A stretch of DNA of 64,000 bases, taken from the NCBI RefSeq assembly GCF_018736145.1, contig NZ_CP059997.1:7439501-7503500 (forward strand), given 5' to 3'. The notes under the pieces are model-generated. The model was not told the origin of the DNA. It did no database searches and saw nothing but the letters and a program-made list of their open reading frames with translations. The DNA is from Amycolatopsis sp. CA-230715. GTDB taxonomy: Bacteria > Actinomycetota > Actinomycetes > Mycobacteriales > Pseudonocardiaceae. Positions within the stretch are counted from its first letter, which is position 1. The number at the start of each line of letters is the position of its first letter. Below, piece by piece: positions 8,117 through 15,739 of the stretch. Both the position numbers and the translations under genes were made by a program.

Positions 8117-8293
8117 CCCCTCCGACGCCGAACTCCCCTGCCCGTGCGGCCTGGCGCCGGCTGTGGCCGGCGCGGGCACGGGGTTGCCACCAGTTTGCTG
8201 CAGGATTGCCCGGCAATCCAGGAGGTTATCCGTTGGCGTCATCAGTCAGCGTGTCGGCGCATTCTTCACCGGCCGTCGGCGGTCCCGGACGCC

Positions 8294-9964
8294 TCACGGG
8301 TAGCTGGTCAGATTGGCGACGTTGGTGCCGGGATCGGACGGTCCGCCGCGGTCGTTGAGCACGTGGTTGATCGTGCCGGTCCCGCCGAGCGACACCGTCA
8401 CCATGCCGTGGAACCGGATACCGGGGGCCTCCGGCGCCTCGAAGGACCGTTCCGCGACGACGGCAGGGTTGGCGTTGAAGTAGCAGTAGCTGCCCAGCCC
8501 CCACGCCTCGTGGCTGGTGACGCCGTCGCCGACCTTGTAGGCCGCGTACCCCTTCGTCCCGCCGTCCATCCAGGCCGCCTGGTCGGGCGGGTCGTAGGGC
8601 AGTTCGTTCTGGTAGAAGTAGGTCCGCCCGCCGTTGCCGTTCCAGATCGTCTGGTGCTTCTGGTAGTGCTCGACGAACAGGCCGTACGCGGTCACGTCGT
8701 CGCCGTTCACCACGAGCCCGGTGTCCGCGGTGTTGGTGTCCCAGCCCACGCCGTCGCCGTGATCGGCCCGCCAGATCCACAGGTGGTCGCCGAGCACGTC
8801 CGAGCTGTTGATCACCAGGCTCGTGGTGGCCTTGCCGACGCCGGCGCCGCCGACCCGGAAGTACACGTCGTGCAGTGACACGGGGTTCGCCGCGTGCGAC
8901 GCCGCGGAGCCGGCCGGGCCGACTTCCAGCAGCACCGGGGAGTTCACCGGCCCGGCGTCGAACAGCAGGCCAGCCACCTTCACCCCGTCGACGTCGGCGA
9001 CCCTCATCGCCGTGATGCCGTTGCCGGGAACCAATGTCGCGAGGCCGAGCCCGAGCACCACGGTGTCCGGACGGTCCACTTCGAGCGTCTGGTCGAGGTG
9101 GTGGACGCCGGGGGCGAACAGCAGGTTCTTCCCCTGGGCGAGCGCGGTCTCGATCGTCGAGGCCGACTCACCCGGTTTCACGATGAAGAACTCGTCGATC
9201 GGCAGCGAAGATCCCGGCTGGTCGCCGCGAGACCACGTCGTGCCGCGCGCGTCGTGGCGCAGCGCCGGGACGAACACGTGGTACGCCCCCGCGCTATCGA
9301 CGTGGAGGAACGGCTTCTCCCGCACCACGGGCGCACTGTCCACAGTGGTGAAGGGCGGGTCGGGGAAGCTGGTCGGCGGCGCGTTCTCGGCGCCGACGAA
9401 CACCATGTTCCAGTTCGCTCCTCGCCAGCACCCCAGGTGCGCGTTCCGCGAAATCCACTGCTGCTGCGAGCCGGACCTGATCTGACCGTCCACAACGGAG
9501 TCGGCGAGGTAACCGCCGCTCGACCACCCGCCGTCGTCGAGCTGGAGCGAGCCTCGCACGTGCATGCGGCGGAACGGCGCGGCCTGCGAGACCGCCCACT
9601 GCGCGGTGCCGCCGTCCGGGTTCACCGCGAGGTTCTCCGCCGAGCGCCAGAAGTTCTGGGTCGCGTTGCCCTCGAACCAGCCGGCCTCGGCGCGCACCGC
9701 GCCGTTGATCGTGACGTCGTCCGGGTGCAGTCCCAGCCCGGCGATCTGGGTGTAGAACCCGACGTCGGCGTGCACGTCGTAGCTTCCTGGCTTGAACAGC
9801 AGCGCGAACCGGTCATCGCCGAACTGGTTGCTTTCCTGGCGCGCGAAGACGGTGTCGAGCTTTTCCTGGATCCGGGAAGCGGGCATCGACGGGTCGAACA
9901 CGAGCACGTTCGGCCCGAAGTCGGGATACCCCGGCGCGCTGCCGGGAACGTCGGCTGCGCTCAC
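8294..9964 (-). CDS. right-handed beta-helix protein of the secreted GH55-like type, no signal peptide visible
   Basis: About 556 residues. Two pectin-lyase-like beta-helix blocks are visible: FGPNVLVFDPSMPASRIQEKLDTVFARQE with a LLFKPGSY turn, and a later IETALAQGKNLLFAPGVHHLDQTLEV block. The closing motifs TIWNGNGGRTYFYQNELPYDPP and SHEAWGLGSYCYFN are characteristic of a Streptomyces/Amycolatopsis exoprotein family often annotated as adenylyl cyclase or factor 5/8 protein. Relatives are exported, yet no hydrophobic signal is encoded here in any frame. The only in-frame start near the domain is GTG 9964, without a ribosome site; the frame is open back to 10213 but crosses the promoter region. 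The 5 prime end may therefore be damaged. Confidence 0.72.
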   Translation of the reverse strand: MSAADVPGSAPGYPDFGPNVLVFDPSMPASRIQEKLDTVFARQESNQFGDDRFALLFKPGSYDVHADVGFYTQIAGLGLHPDDVTINGAVRAEAGWFEGNATQNFWRSAENLAVNPDGGTAQWAVSQAAPFRRMHVRGSLQLDDGGWSSGGYLADSVVDGQIRSGSQQQWISRNAHLGCWRGANWNMVFVGAENAPPTSFPDPPFTTVDSAPVVREKPFLHVDSAGAYHVFVPALRHDARGTTWSRGDQPGSSLPIDEFFIVKPGESASTIETALAQGKNLLFAPGVHHLDQTLEVDRPDTVVLGLGLATLVPGNGITAMRVADVDGVKVAGLLFDAGPVNSPVLLEVGPAGSAASHAANPVSLHDVYFRVGGAGVGKATTSLVINSSDVLGDHLWIWRADHGDGVGWDTNTADTGLVVNGDDVTAYGLFVEHYQKHQTIWNGNGGRTYFYQNELPYDPPDQAAWMDGGTKGYAAYKVGDGVTSHEAWGLGSYCYFNANPAVVAERSFEAPEAPGIRFHGMVTVSLGGTGTINHVLNDRGGPSDPGTNVANLTSYP

Positions 9965-10107
9965 CGCGGACGACTCGGCCGGTCCGCTGTCCGCAGTGGA
10001 CAGTGCGGTGCGGTCTTCGCTCGCTCGGTGGACGAAATGGTGCGAGCCTCCCGCTTCCTCGACGACCTGTCGGCTGGCACAAGCACTGTAGCCCGACCGC
10101 GGCCATT

Positions 10108-10128
10108 TTTGTTGGTACTGGCAACAAA
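10108..10128. promoter_or_regulatory. palindromic operator upstream of the beta-helix gene
   Basis: Perfect inverted repeat TTTGTTG-N7-CAACAAA inside a locally AT-rich stretch (10100-10135), about 145 bp before the predicted start of the beta-helix gene. On the minus strand TACAGT follows at about 10089-10084 and could be a -10 element. Repressor unknown. Confidence 0.55.
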
Positions 10129-10269
10129 GTATCGCGGGTGTGGTCCGCCGGTGACAATGATCCATCCGGTGCTGCGCCGTCCGGGTGACGACCTTCGTCG
10201 GGCCGATAACCATTCGCGACCACGGGCACGGCGCCGGTACGGTGCGCCGGACCGATCGAGGAGGCAGCC

Positions 10270-10507
10270 ATGCACTACGACGCCGAAGCGTCCTTTTGAG
10301 CCGACCAGCAAGCGCCGCAAGGGGTTCCCTCTAGCGAGACCAGAGTCAAACGCGGTGAGCGGACCGTCGGCTCCGGTAAGGAACTCGTCGAGAAGCTCGG
10401 CGGGAACGACCCCTGCCCGTGCGGTTCCGGGCGGAGGTTTCCGCCGGTGCTGCCGCGAGGGCGGCCGGTACGACGGCGTGAACGGCCACCACTACGTCCG
10501 TGACTGA
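10270..10507 (+). pseudogene. SEC-C zinc-motif small protein, frameshifted remnant
   Basis: A strong ribosome site (GAGGAGG) precedes ATG 10270, but translation stops after MHYDAEASF at a TGA (10297-10299). Removing one T from the TTTT run restores EPTSKRRKGFP. A second stretch in the first frame (about 10340-10440) reads VKRGERTVGSGKELVEKL then NDPCPCGSGRR. A third frame change at TTT near 10440 is needed to continue as FRRCCREGGRYDGVNGHHYVRD up to the stop at 10505-10507. Together these rebuild a typical actinobacterial SEC-C protein of about 80 residues with the CxC-x8-CC zinc ligands. Three indels mean a decayed gene, or less likely sequencing errors in homopolymers. Confidence 0.75.
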
Positions 10508-10515
10508 GGTGTCGC

Positions 10516-10561
10516 GCTCGGCGTAGCCGGTGTCCCGTCGAGGGAACCGGCTACGCCGAGC
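10516..10561. terminator. long perfect hairpin terminator
   Basis: Perfect 16-bp arms GCTCGGCGTAGCCGGT / ACCGGCTACGCCGAGC (10516-10531, 10546-10561) with a 14-base loop, between the SEC-C remnant and the converging monooxygenase gene. Bidirectional terminator. Confidence 0.8.
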
Positions 10562-10567
10562 CCGCTC

Positions 10568-12133
10568 TCACCTCCGCAGCACGGTCGTCAGGGCGGCGGC
10601 AAGCTCGGCGGCCGGATCGTCGCACGCCGTAGGGCAGTGCCAGGCGATGATCGCGTCGGGGCGCACGAGCAGCGCGCCGTCCGGCTTCAGGCCGACGTCG
10701 CCGAGCCAGCCGGACTCGTCGATGCGCGCGATGGCGATGTCCGTCCGCTGCGCCGCGTCCTCCCAGTGCTTCCCGTCCGGTCCGGCCAGCAGGGTGAACC
10801 CGGTGCCAAGAAGGTCCAAAGTAGACATTCGGGTGCCGTCGCGGTCCAACCAGCGGTGGGGGAGGCGGGTGCCGGGACGGCCTTCCGGCGCGTAGCGGTC
10901 CGATGGCGGCGCGCCGCGGTCGTCGGGGACGAACGCGCCCTGGTCGTACTGGGCGCCGAACATCGCCGCCGCCGGGTGCACCGCCTCGCTCTTCCCGTCG
11001 GTGAAGCTCTTGATCATGTCACCGACGTGCCCAGCGACGCGGCTGGAAAACTCGGCTGTGGCGTAACCGACGGGGTAGCGCTCGGCGTGGTAGGTCTCGA
11101 GCAGGTCCGGCCCGGCGGAACCGTCGAGCACCGCGGCCAGTTTCCAGGCCAGGTTGTGCACGTCGGCGATCGCGGTGTTGGCGCCCGCCGCGGCCATCGG
11201 CGGCATCGCGTGCGCGGCGTCGCCGGCGAGGAACACCCGCCCGGCGGCGAAGGACTCCGCGACGTGCATCCCGGACTCCCACGGCATGCTGCTGATGATC
11301 TCGACGTCGATGTCCCCCGCCCCGATCACCGTGCGGAGGATGTCCGCCCACCGGTCGGCGCCCAGTTCGTGCGCGCGCCCGTCGCCGACGGGGAAGTCGC
11401 TCGTGGAGAACAGCCAGCGGTCGGTGCCGTTGATCGAGACGAACGCGCCGGAAGCAACCGGGTTTTCGATCTGGCACAGGTTGAACGGCTTGTCGCGGAC
11501 GAGCTCGGTGAGATCCGCGCGGAAGTACACGTCGAGGTTGTCGGCGAGGTGTCCGATACCGCCGCGGGCGATGCCGAGACTCTCCCTGATCGGGCTGCGG
11601 GCACCGTCGGCCGCGATCACGTAGTCGGCGGTGACGGTGATCGTCCCCGCGTCGCTCGCCAGCGTCGCGGTGACCCTGTCGCCGTCTTGCCGCAGCGCGC
11701 GAAGCTCGGTGCCGAAGCGGACGTCCGCGCCGTCGCGTTCGGCGGCCGCGCGCAGCACGGGTTCGAGCACGTCCTGCGGGCACAGGATGCTCTGCCCGGG
11801 GCTGAGGCTGAGCATCTCCTGGTGCATCGCGACCTTGGCACCGAGATCCGGTGTCAGCTCGGGCCACCGCGCGTCGACGAGCGTGCTCCCGCTGACCATG
11901 CCGTTGAACCCGGCCAGTTCCGCGCTCGCCAGCGCGATCTCCTCGGTGAGCCCGAGCGAGCGGTAGATCTCGGTGCTGCGCGGGTTGAACCGCCTGGCTT
12001 TCGGCTGCGGCGAAGTGTCGCGATGCTTCTCGGCCAGCAGCGTCGGCACGCCGTGCCGTCGCAGCAGCAGGGCCGCGGTGAGCCCGGCGACCCCGCCGCC
12101 GACGACCAGGACGGGAACGCGTTCCTCGGACAT
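10568..12133 (-). CDS. FAD-dependent aromatic-type monooxygenase
   Basis: Group A flavoprotein monooxygenase of 521 residues using FAD and NAD(P)H to hydroxylate an aromatic or polyketide-like substrate. N-terminal GxGxxG (VLVVGGGVAGLTAALLL), central DG motif (IAADGARSPIRE) and GD motif (VFLAGDAAHAMPP) are all present; the C-terminal part (about 400-521) matches the thioredoxin-like tail of PheA/TfdB relatives. Start at ATG 12133 (MSEERVPVLVV) with AGGAG upstream. Divergent from a TetR gene across an 80-bp region with two palindromes, so probably repressed by that TetR and induced by its ligand, a classic drug- or phenol-inactivation arrangement. Substrate unknown. Confidence 0.88.
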   Translation of the reverse strand: MSEERVPVLVVGGGVAGLTAALLLRRHGVPTLLAEKHRDTSPQPKARRFNPRSTEIYRSLGLTEEIALASAELAGFNGMVSGSTLVDARWPELTPDLGAKVAMHQEMLSLSPGQSILCPQDVLEPVLRAAAERDGADVRFGTELRALRQDGDRVTATLASDAGTITVTADYVIAADGARSPIRESLGIARGGIGHLADNLDVYFRADLTELVRDKPFNLCQIENPVASGAFVSINGTDRWLFSTSDFPVGDGRAHELGADRWADILRTVIGAGDIDVEIISSMPWESGMHVAESFAAGRVFLAGDAAHAMPPMAAAGANTAIADVHNLAWKLAAVLDGSAGPDLLETYHAERYPVGYATAEFSSRVAGHVGDMIKSFTDGKSEAVHPAAAMFGAQYDQGAFVPDDRGAPPSDRYAPEGRPGTRLPHRWLDRDGTRMSTLDLLGTGFTLLAGPDGKHWEDAAQRTDIAIARIDESGWLGDVGLKPDGALLVRPDAIIAWHCPTACDDPAAELAAALTTVLRR

Positions 12134-12146
12134 GAGCACTCCTCCG

Positions 12147-12178
12147 TGTACGACGTACATTTTGTGTACGTTGTACAC
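12147..12178. promoter_or_regulatory. tandem TetR operators in the divergent promoter region
   Basis: Two perfect palindromes built on the same word: TGTACG-A-CGTACA (12147-12159) and GTGTAC-GTT-GTACAC (12164-12178), centres 18 bp apart, with a further half site TGTGTACGATGTA at 12181-12193. They occupy the space between the monooxygenase and TetR genes, so the TetR protein is the likely ligand. Confidence 0.7.
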
Positions 12179-12212
12179 GCTGTGTACGATGTAGTGCAAT
12201 CGAGGAGGTGCG

Positions 12213-12941
12213 GTGGGCACGGACGGTGCGCCGGCGCCGCCGATCTGGTTCCTGCCGGAGGCGCCCGAGCGGAAATGGGGCCTCGGCAGGGCGGAGATCG
12301 TGCGGGTCGCGATCGAGATCGCCGACGGCGGTGGCGCCGAGGCGCTCACCATGCGCGCGGTCGCGACCAAGCTCGGCGCCGCGACGCCGATGTCCCTCTA
12401 CCGGTACGTGCACAGCAAGGAAGGTCTCGTCGACCTGATGCTCGACGAGGTGGGCGCGGAAGTTCCCACGCCGGACGAGCCGGGGGAGGACTGGCGGGGC
12501 GAGCTGACCGAGCTCTGCCGGGCGGAATGGGCCATGATGCGGCGCCATCCCTGGTACGCGGCGCTGGTGCACAGCCGTCCGCCCGCGGGGCCGAACGCGT
12601 GCCGCCGCCACGAGTTCGTGCTCGCCACGTTCGCGAAGCTCGGGCTGGAGCCGTCGCGGTCACTCGGGTTTTCGCGGTTGCTCGACGGCTACCTCGCCGG
12701 GTTGGCGCTGCAGCAGGCCGAGGAAGAAAAAATGTGGCGGCGCAACAACTTCGGCTCGACTGACCAGGTCAGGGAGCAGGTTCGGGACTGGTGGCCGCGG
12801 TCGCGGGGCGATGCCGCCTACCCGCACCTCACCGCGCTGATGGAGTCCTTTTTGGACGGCGGAGGGATCGCGCCGGACGTGGACGCCCAGTTCGAGCTGG
12901 GGCTGGCCTGCCTGCTGGACGGTGTCGCCGCGCGGCTATGA
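12213..12941 (+). CDS. TetR/AcrR family regulator (TetR_C type)
   Basis: Regulator of 242 residues. The helix-turn-helix lies at about 30-70 (ALTMRAVATKLGAATPMSLYRYVHSKEGLVDLML), with the LYRYV recognition helix of classical TetR proteins; the rest is a TetR_C ligand-binding domain. GTG start at 12213 with GAGGAGG upstream. Divergent from the monooxygenase gene, and probably controls both genes through the palindromes at 12147-12178. It overlaps the convergent MarR gene by 6 bases. Confidence 0.88.
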   Translation: MGTDGAPAPPIWFLPEAPERKWGLGRAEIVRVAIEIADGGGAEALTMRAVATKLGAATPMSLYRYVHSKEGLVDLMLDEVGAEVPTPDEPGEDWRGELTELCRAEWAMMRRHPWYAALVHSRPPAGPNACRRHEFVLATFAKLGLEPSRSLGFSRLLDGYLAGLALQQAEEEKMWRRNNFGSTDQVREQVRDWWPRSRGDAAYPHLTALMESFLDGGGIAPDVDAQFELGLACLLDGVAARL

Positions 12942-13385
12942 CCGCGTCGCGTCGTAGTGCTCGGCGATCCTGAGCAGTGCGCTCGTCATCGCGCCCGCGT
13001 CGGCGACGCGCGCGGCGTCGGTCAGTTCTTCCAGCTGTTTCGAAATCGCGTTGTGCACCTCGTGCGCGAGGCTGTCGCCCTCTTCGGTGAGCGCGATCCG
13101 GTTGACGCGCCGGTCGCAGTCGTCGGGAACGCGGCGCACCAGCGCGCGCCGCTCCACCCTGTCGACGAGGCCGGACAGGCTCGACCGTTCGAGGTGCAGC
13201 GACCTGCTCAGCTCGGTCATCCCGACCGGCCCCTCGGTCAGCTGGCACATCAGCTGCGCCTGCGGCGAGGTGAGCCCGAGTCGGCGGCTCTCTTCGCTGA
13301 ACACCTGCTGGACGACGTGGGTCATGCGCACGAGCGCCTCGGCCAGTCGCAGGTGTTCCGGCGCGTCGGCCGAGCTCGTCGTCAC
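12936..13385 (-). CDS. MarR family regulator
   Basis: Winged-helix regulator of 149 residues: LTSPQAQLMCQLTEGPVGMTELSRSLHLERSSLSGLVDRVERRALVRR is the wHTH, with the wing DDCDRRVNRIALTEEG. GTG 13385 is chosen because residues upstream of it fall in the operator region and look non-coding. It is divergent from an FAD oxidoreductase across an 85-bp region that holds three copies of TTCGTAnTACGAA, so it very likely represses itself and the oxidoreductase. Confidence 0.87.
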   Translation of the reverse strand: MTTSSADAPEHLRLAEALVRMTHVVQQVFSEESRRLGLTSPQAQLMCQLTEGPVGMTELSRSLHLERSSLSGLVDRVERRALVRRVPDDCDRRVNRIALTEEGDSLAHEVHNAISKQLEELTDAARVADAGAMTSALLRIAEHYDATRS

Positions 13386-13409
13386 GGTGACCAGTGTAGT
13401 TGACGGTTG

Positions 13410-13460
13410 TTCGTAGTACGAACTACAGTGCTTCGTACTACGAACAATTCGTACTACGAA
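13410..13460. promoter_or_regulatory. three MarR operators
   Basis: Three perfect 13-bp palindromes: TTCGTAGTACGAA (13410-13422), TTCGTACTACGAA (13432-13444) and TTCGTACTACGAA (13448-13460), start spacings 22 and 16 bp. The last ends at the ribosome site of the oxidoreductase gene. Predicted target of the adjacent MarR protein. Confidence 0.8.
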
Positions 13461-13470
13461 GGAGTCTGCC

Positions 13471-14532
13471 TTGGCGGCACAATTTGTCTCAACGGCACGA
13501 GTGGTGGTGATCGGCGGCGGGTACGGCGGGGTTTCCGTGGCGAAGGGGCTGGACGAGGTCGCCGAGGTCACGCTCGTCGAGCCTCGTGACGCGTTCGTGC
13601 ACAACGTCGCCGCGCTCCGCGGCCTCGTCGACCCGGACTGGACCGACCGGCTTTTCCTTCCCTACGACCATCTTCTGGCTCGCGGGCGGGTCGTCCGCGA
13701 GCGGGCGGAACTCGTTGAGCCCGGCGCCGTCACGCTGGGTTCGGGGGAGCGGATCGCCGCGGACCACATCGTGCTCGCGACCGGATCGGGCTACCCGTTC
13801 CCCGCGAAGTTCGCGGAAACAGAAAGCGCGGACGCGATCGCGCGCCTGCACGGCACGAGGGCGGCGCTCGAGCGCGCCGGGCACGTGGTCCTGCTCGGCG
13901 CCGGTGCGGTCGGGCTGGAACTGGCGGGCGAGATCAAAGCCGGGTGGCCGGACAAGCGGGTCACCGTGGTGGATCCGCAGCCGGACATCCTGTCCGGCGG
14001 CTACTCGGCGGAGTTCCGCGCGGAGATCCGGCGCCAGCTGGGGGAGATCGGGGTCGAGCTGCGGCTGGAGACCACGATGCCGCCGCCGTCGGAGCCGAGC
14101 GCCGACGAGATCTGGTTCCGGTGCTACGGCGTCGAACCGGCCAGCGGCTACCTGTCCCCGGAGCTCGCCGCGGCCCGCACGGCGAACGGCGCGCTCACCG
14201 TCACCCAGCACCTGAACCTGCCGGGGCAGCCAGGGATCTTCGCGATCGGCGACCTGACCGCGATCGGCGAGGGCAAGACCGCGATGGCCGCGGCGCAGCA
14301 CGCCGAGGTGGTCGTCGCGAACCTGCGCGCCGAACTGTCCGGATCGCCGGAACGCGTCGCCTACCGGCCGGGGCCCGCGGCCATCCTGCTGCCGCTCGGC
14401 CCGGCGGGCGGTGCGGGTTACGTTCCGGAGCAAGGTGTGCTCGACACCGATGCCGCCGTCCAGTACAAGAGCGCGGGGCTGCGGCTCGACGCCACGCTGG
14501 AGCTGCTCGGCCTGGCGGCGGTGAGCTCCTGA
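13471..14532 (+). CDS. FAD-dependent NAD(P)H oxidoreductase (NDH-2/AIF-like)
   Basis: Pyridine nucleotide-disulphide type oxidoreductase of 353 residues. First dinucleotide site VVVIGGGYGGVSVAKGL (FAD), second site VVLLGAGAVGLELAGEI (NADH), and the C-terminal FAD motif FAIGDLTAIGEGKTAMAAAQHAEV. Size and layout match NDH-2 or AIFM2-like enzymes that pass electrons from NAD(P)H to quinones or small molecules. TTG start at 13471 with GGAG six bases before it. Under MarR control by context, suggesting response to quinones, phenols or antibiotics. Confidence 0.85.
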   Translation: MAAQFVSTARVVVIGGGYGGVSVAKGLDEVAEVTLVEPRDAFVHNVAALRGLVDPDWTDRLFLPYDHLLARGRVVRERAELVEPGAVTLGSGERIAADHIVLATGSGYPFPAKFAETESADAIARLHGTRAALERAGHVVLLGAGAVGLELAGEIKAGWPDKRVTVVDPQPDILSGGYSAEFRAEIRRQLGEIGVELRLETTMPPPSEPSADEIWFRCYGVEPASGYLSPELAAARTANGALTVTQHLNLPGQPGIFAIGDLTAIGEGKTAMAAAQHAEVVVANLRAELSGSPERVAYRPGPAAILLPLGPAGGAGYVPEQGVLDTDAAVQYKSAGLRLDATLELLGLAAVSS

Positions 14533-15120
14533 TCAGCGATCGGCCACCAGGTGGTCGAGCATCTTGCCGACCACGTCGGTGGCGCGCTCGCCGTCCGGCG
14601 CGCCCGCGATGTGCACGGCGTTGAAGGCGAGACCGTCGAGCATCGCGGAGACGAGTTCGGTGTTGGTCTCGATGTCGTGCACGCGCGCGCCGCGCAGGAT
14701 GTGCCCGACCAGCACCCGGAGCCCGCGGTGCAGTTTCTGGGCGAGCACGCGGAGTTCGGGGTTCAGCCGCGACTCCGCGAGGAACGCGAAGCAGATCGTC
14801 GTTTCGTCCCGCCGCCGATCGTCGAGCGGCAGGAACTCGGAGAGCATCTTCATCACCGAAGCGCGCTTGTCGGCACCGGCGTCCATGGCGGCGACGTGTT
14901 CGCCGACGCGCTCGGTGACCCGCGCGTACATCGTTTCCGCGGCGAAGATCAGCAGGTCTTCGTGGTTCGCGAAGTAGTGGCGGACGGAACCGACGTTGAG
15001 CCCGGCCTCGGTCGCCACCCTGCGCAGCGAGGCGGCGTGCACGCCTTCGCGGGCGACGAGGCGGAACACGGCCTCGGCGATGTCGGTGCGGCGGAGTTCG
15101 GGATCGACGACCTTGGGCAT
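14533..15120 (-). CDS. TetR family regulator
   Basis: TetR regulator of 195 residues starting MPKVVDPELRRTDIAEAVFRLVAREG; helix-turn-helix LRRVATEAGLNVGSVRHYFANHEDLLIFA (about 30-60) and a BetI-like C-terminal domain. The earlier ATG at 15138 would run into the operator, so 15120 is used. The gene ends directly against the oxidoreductase stop and diverges from a DUF1453 membrane gene; two matching palindromes lie between. Confidence 0.87.
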   Translation of the reverse strand: MPKVVDPELRRTDIAEAVFRLVAREGVHAASLRRVATEAGLNVGSVRHYFANHEDLLIFAAETMYARVTERVGEHVAAMDAGADKRASVMKMLSEFLPLDDRRRDETTICFAFLAESRLNPELRVLAQKLHRGLRVLVGHILRGARVHDIETNTELVSAMLDGLAFNAVHIAGAPDGERATDVVGKMLDHLVADR

Positions 15121-15130
15121 TGACGCATGG

Positions 15131-15170
15131 TATCCCACGTGTGATACTTCGATTTATCTCAACTGGGATA
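15131..15170. promoter_or_regulatory. paired TetR operators
   Basis: TATCCCACGTGTGATA (15131-15146) and TATCTCAACTGGGATA (15155-15170) share the pattern TATCyCA-N2-TGkGATA and are offset by 24 bp. They lie between the TetR gene and the DUF1453 gene and overlap both likely promoters. Confidence 0.7.
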
Positions 15171-15193
15171 AATAATGATCGTGGGGGGTCTTC

Positions 15194-15679
15194 GTGTCGA
15201 GCGTCTTCTGGGTCGTCGTGGTGGCCGTGCTGGTCGTGGTGCTCGTCGTCAGGCGGTTCCGCGGGAGTCCGCTGACCGCGCGCGACGCGTTCGTGTCCCC
15301 GGTCGTCCTGCTGGCGATCGGGGTCTACGAGCTGACCAAGGTGCCGGAGTTCAGCTGGCTCGACATCGGCTGGCTCGCGCTGGGCACCGTGGTCGGGCTC
15401 GCCTTCGGCGGGCTGCGCGGTACCACCACCGTGCTGTCCGAACGCGACGGTGGGCTGTGGCAGCACTATACGAAGTGGACAGTGGTGGTGTGGCTGATCT
15501 CGTCCGCGTCGAGCTTCGGTCTCGGCGTGCTCGGGGTCGCGCTCGGCGCGCACGAGGAGGCGCGGCCCATCGTGCTGTCGATCGGGATCAGCCTCATCGG
15601 CGAGGCGGCCGTGGTCGGGTTCCGGGCGAAGGTACTGGGGGTGCGCTTCGCCCCGGAACCCGACCGCCGCTGGGTCTAG
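15194..15679 (+). CDS. DUF1453-like membrane protein
   Basis: Integral membrane protein of 161 residues with four or five hydrophobic segments and the loop RGSPLTARDAFVSPVVLLAIGVYEL, resembling DUF1453/CcdC-related proteins. GTG start at 15194 with a G-rich ribosome site. Divergent from the TetR gene and probably its target. Function unknown; a role in membrane response to the TetR ligand is inference only. Confidence 0.7.
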   Translation: MSSVFWVVVVAVLVVVLVVRRFRGSPLTARDAFVSPVVLLAIGVYELTKVPEFSWLDIGWLALGTVVGLAFGGLRGTTTVLSERDGGLWQHYTKWTVVVWLISSASSFGLGVLGVALGAHEEARPIVLSIGISLIGEAAVVGFRAKVLGVRFAPEPDRRWV

Positions 15680-15739
15680 CTCGTGCGGCGGATCGACACG
15701 TGACCGCGTCCCCGAAGGCGGCCTGTATGGCGCGAGCCG

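Noticed and set aside
8894..10507. 537-residue plus-strand open frame
   Set aside because: It is antisense to the beta-helix gene, with Arg/His-rich shadow composition. Only its last 70 residues matter, as one frame of the SEC-C remnant.
10568..12133. Rifampicin monooxygenase (Rox)
   Set aside because: Group A flavoprotein motifs are generic and the sequence I can recall for Rox does not match beyond them, so I kept a neutral name.
10637..12763. 708-residue plus-strand open frame
   Set aside because: Antisense shadow of the monooxygenase gene; no domain, and it would read through the divergent operators and the TetR gene.
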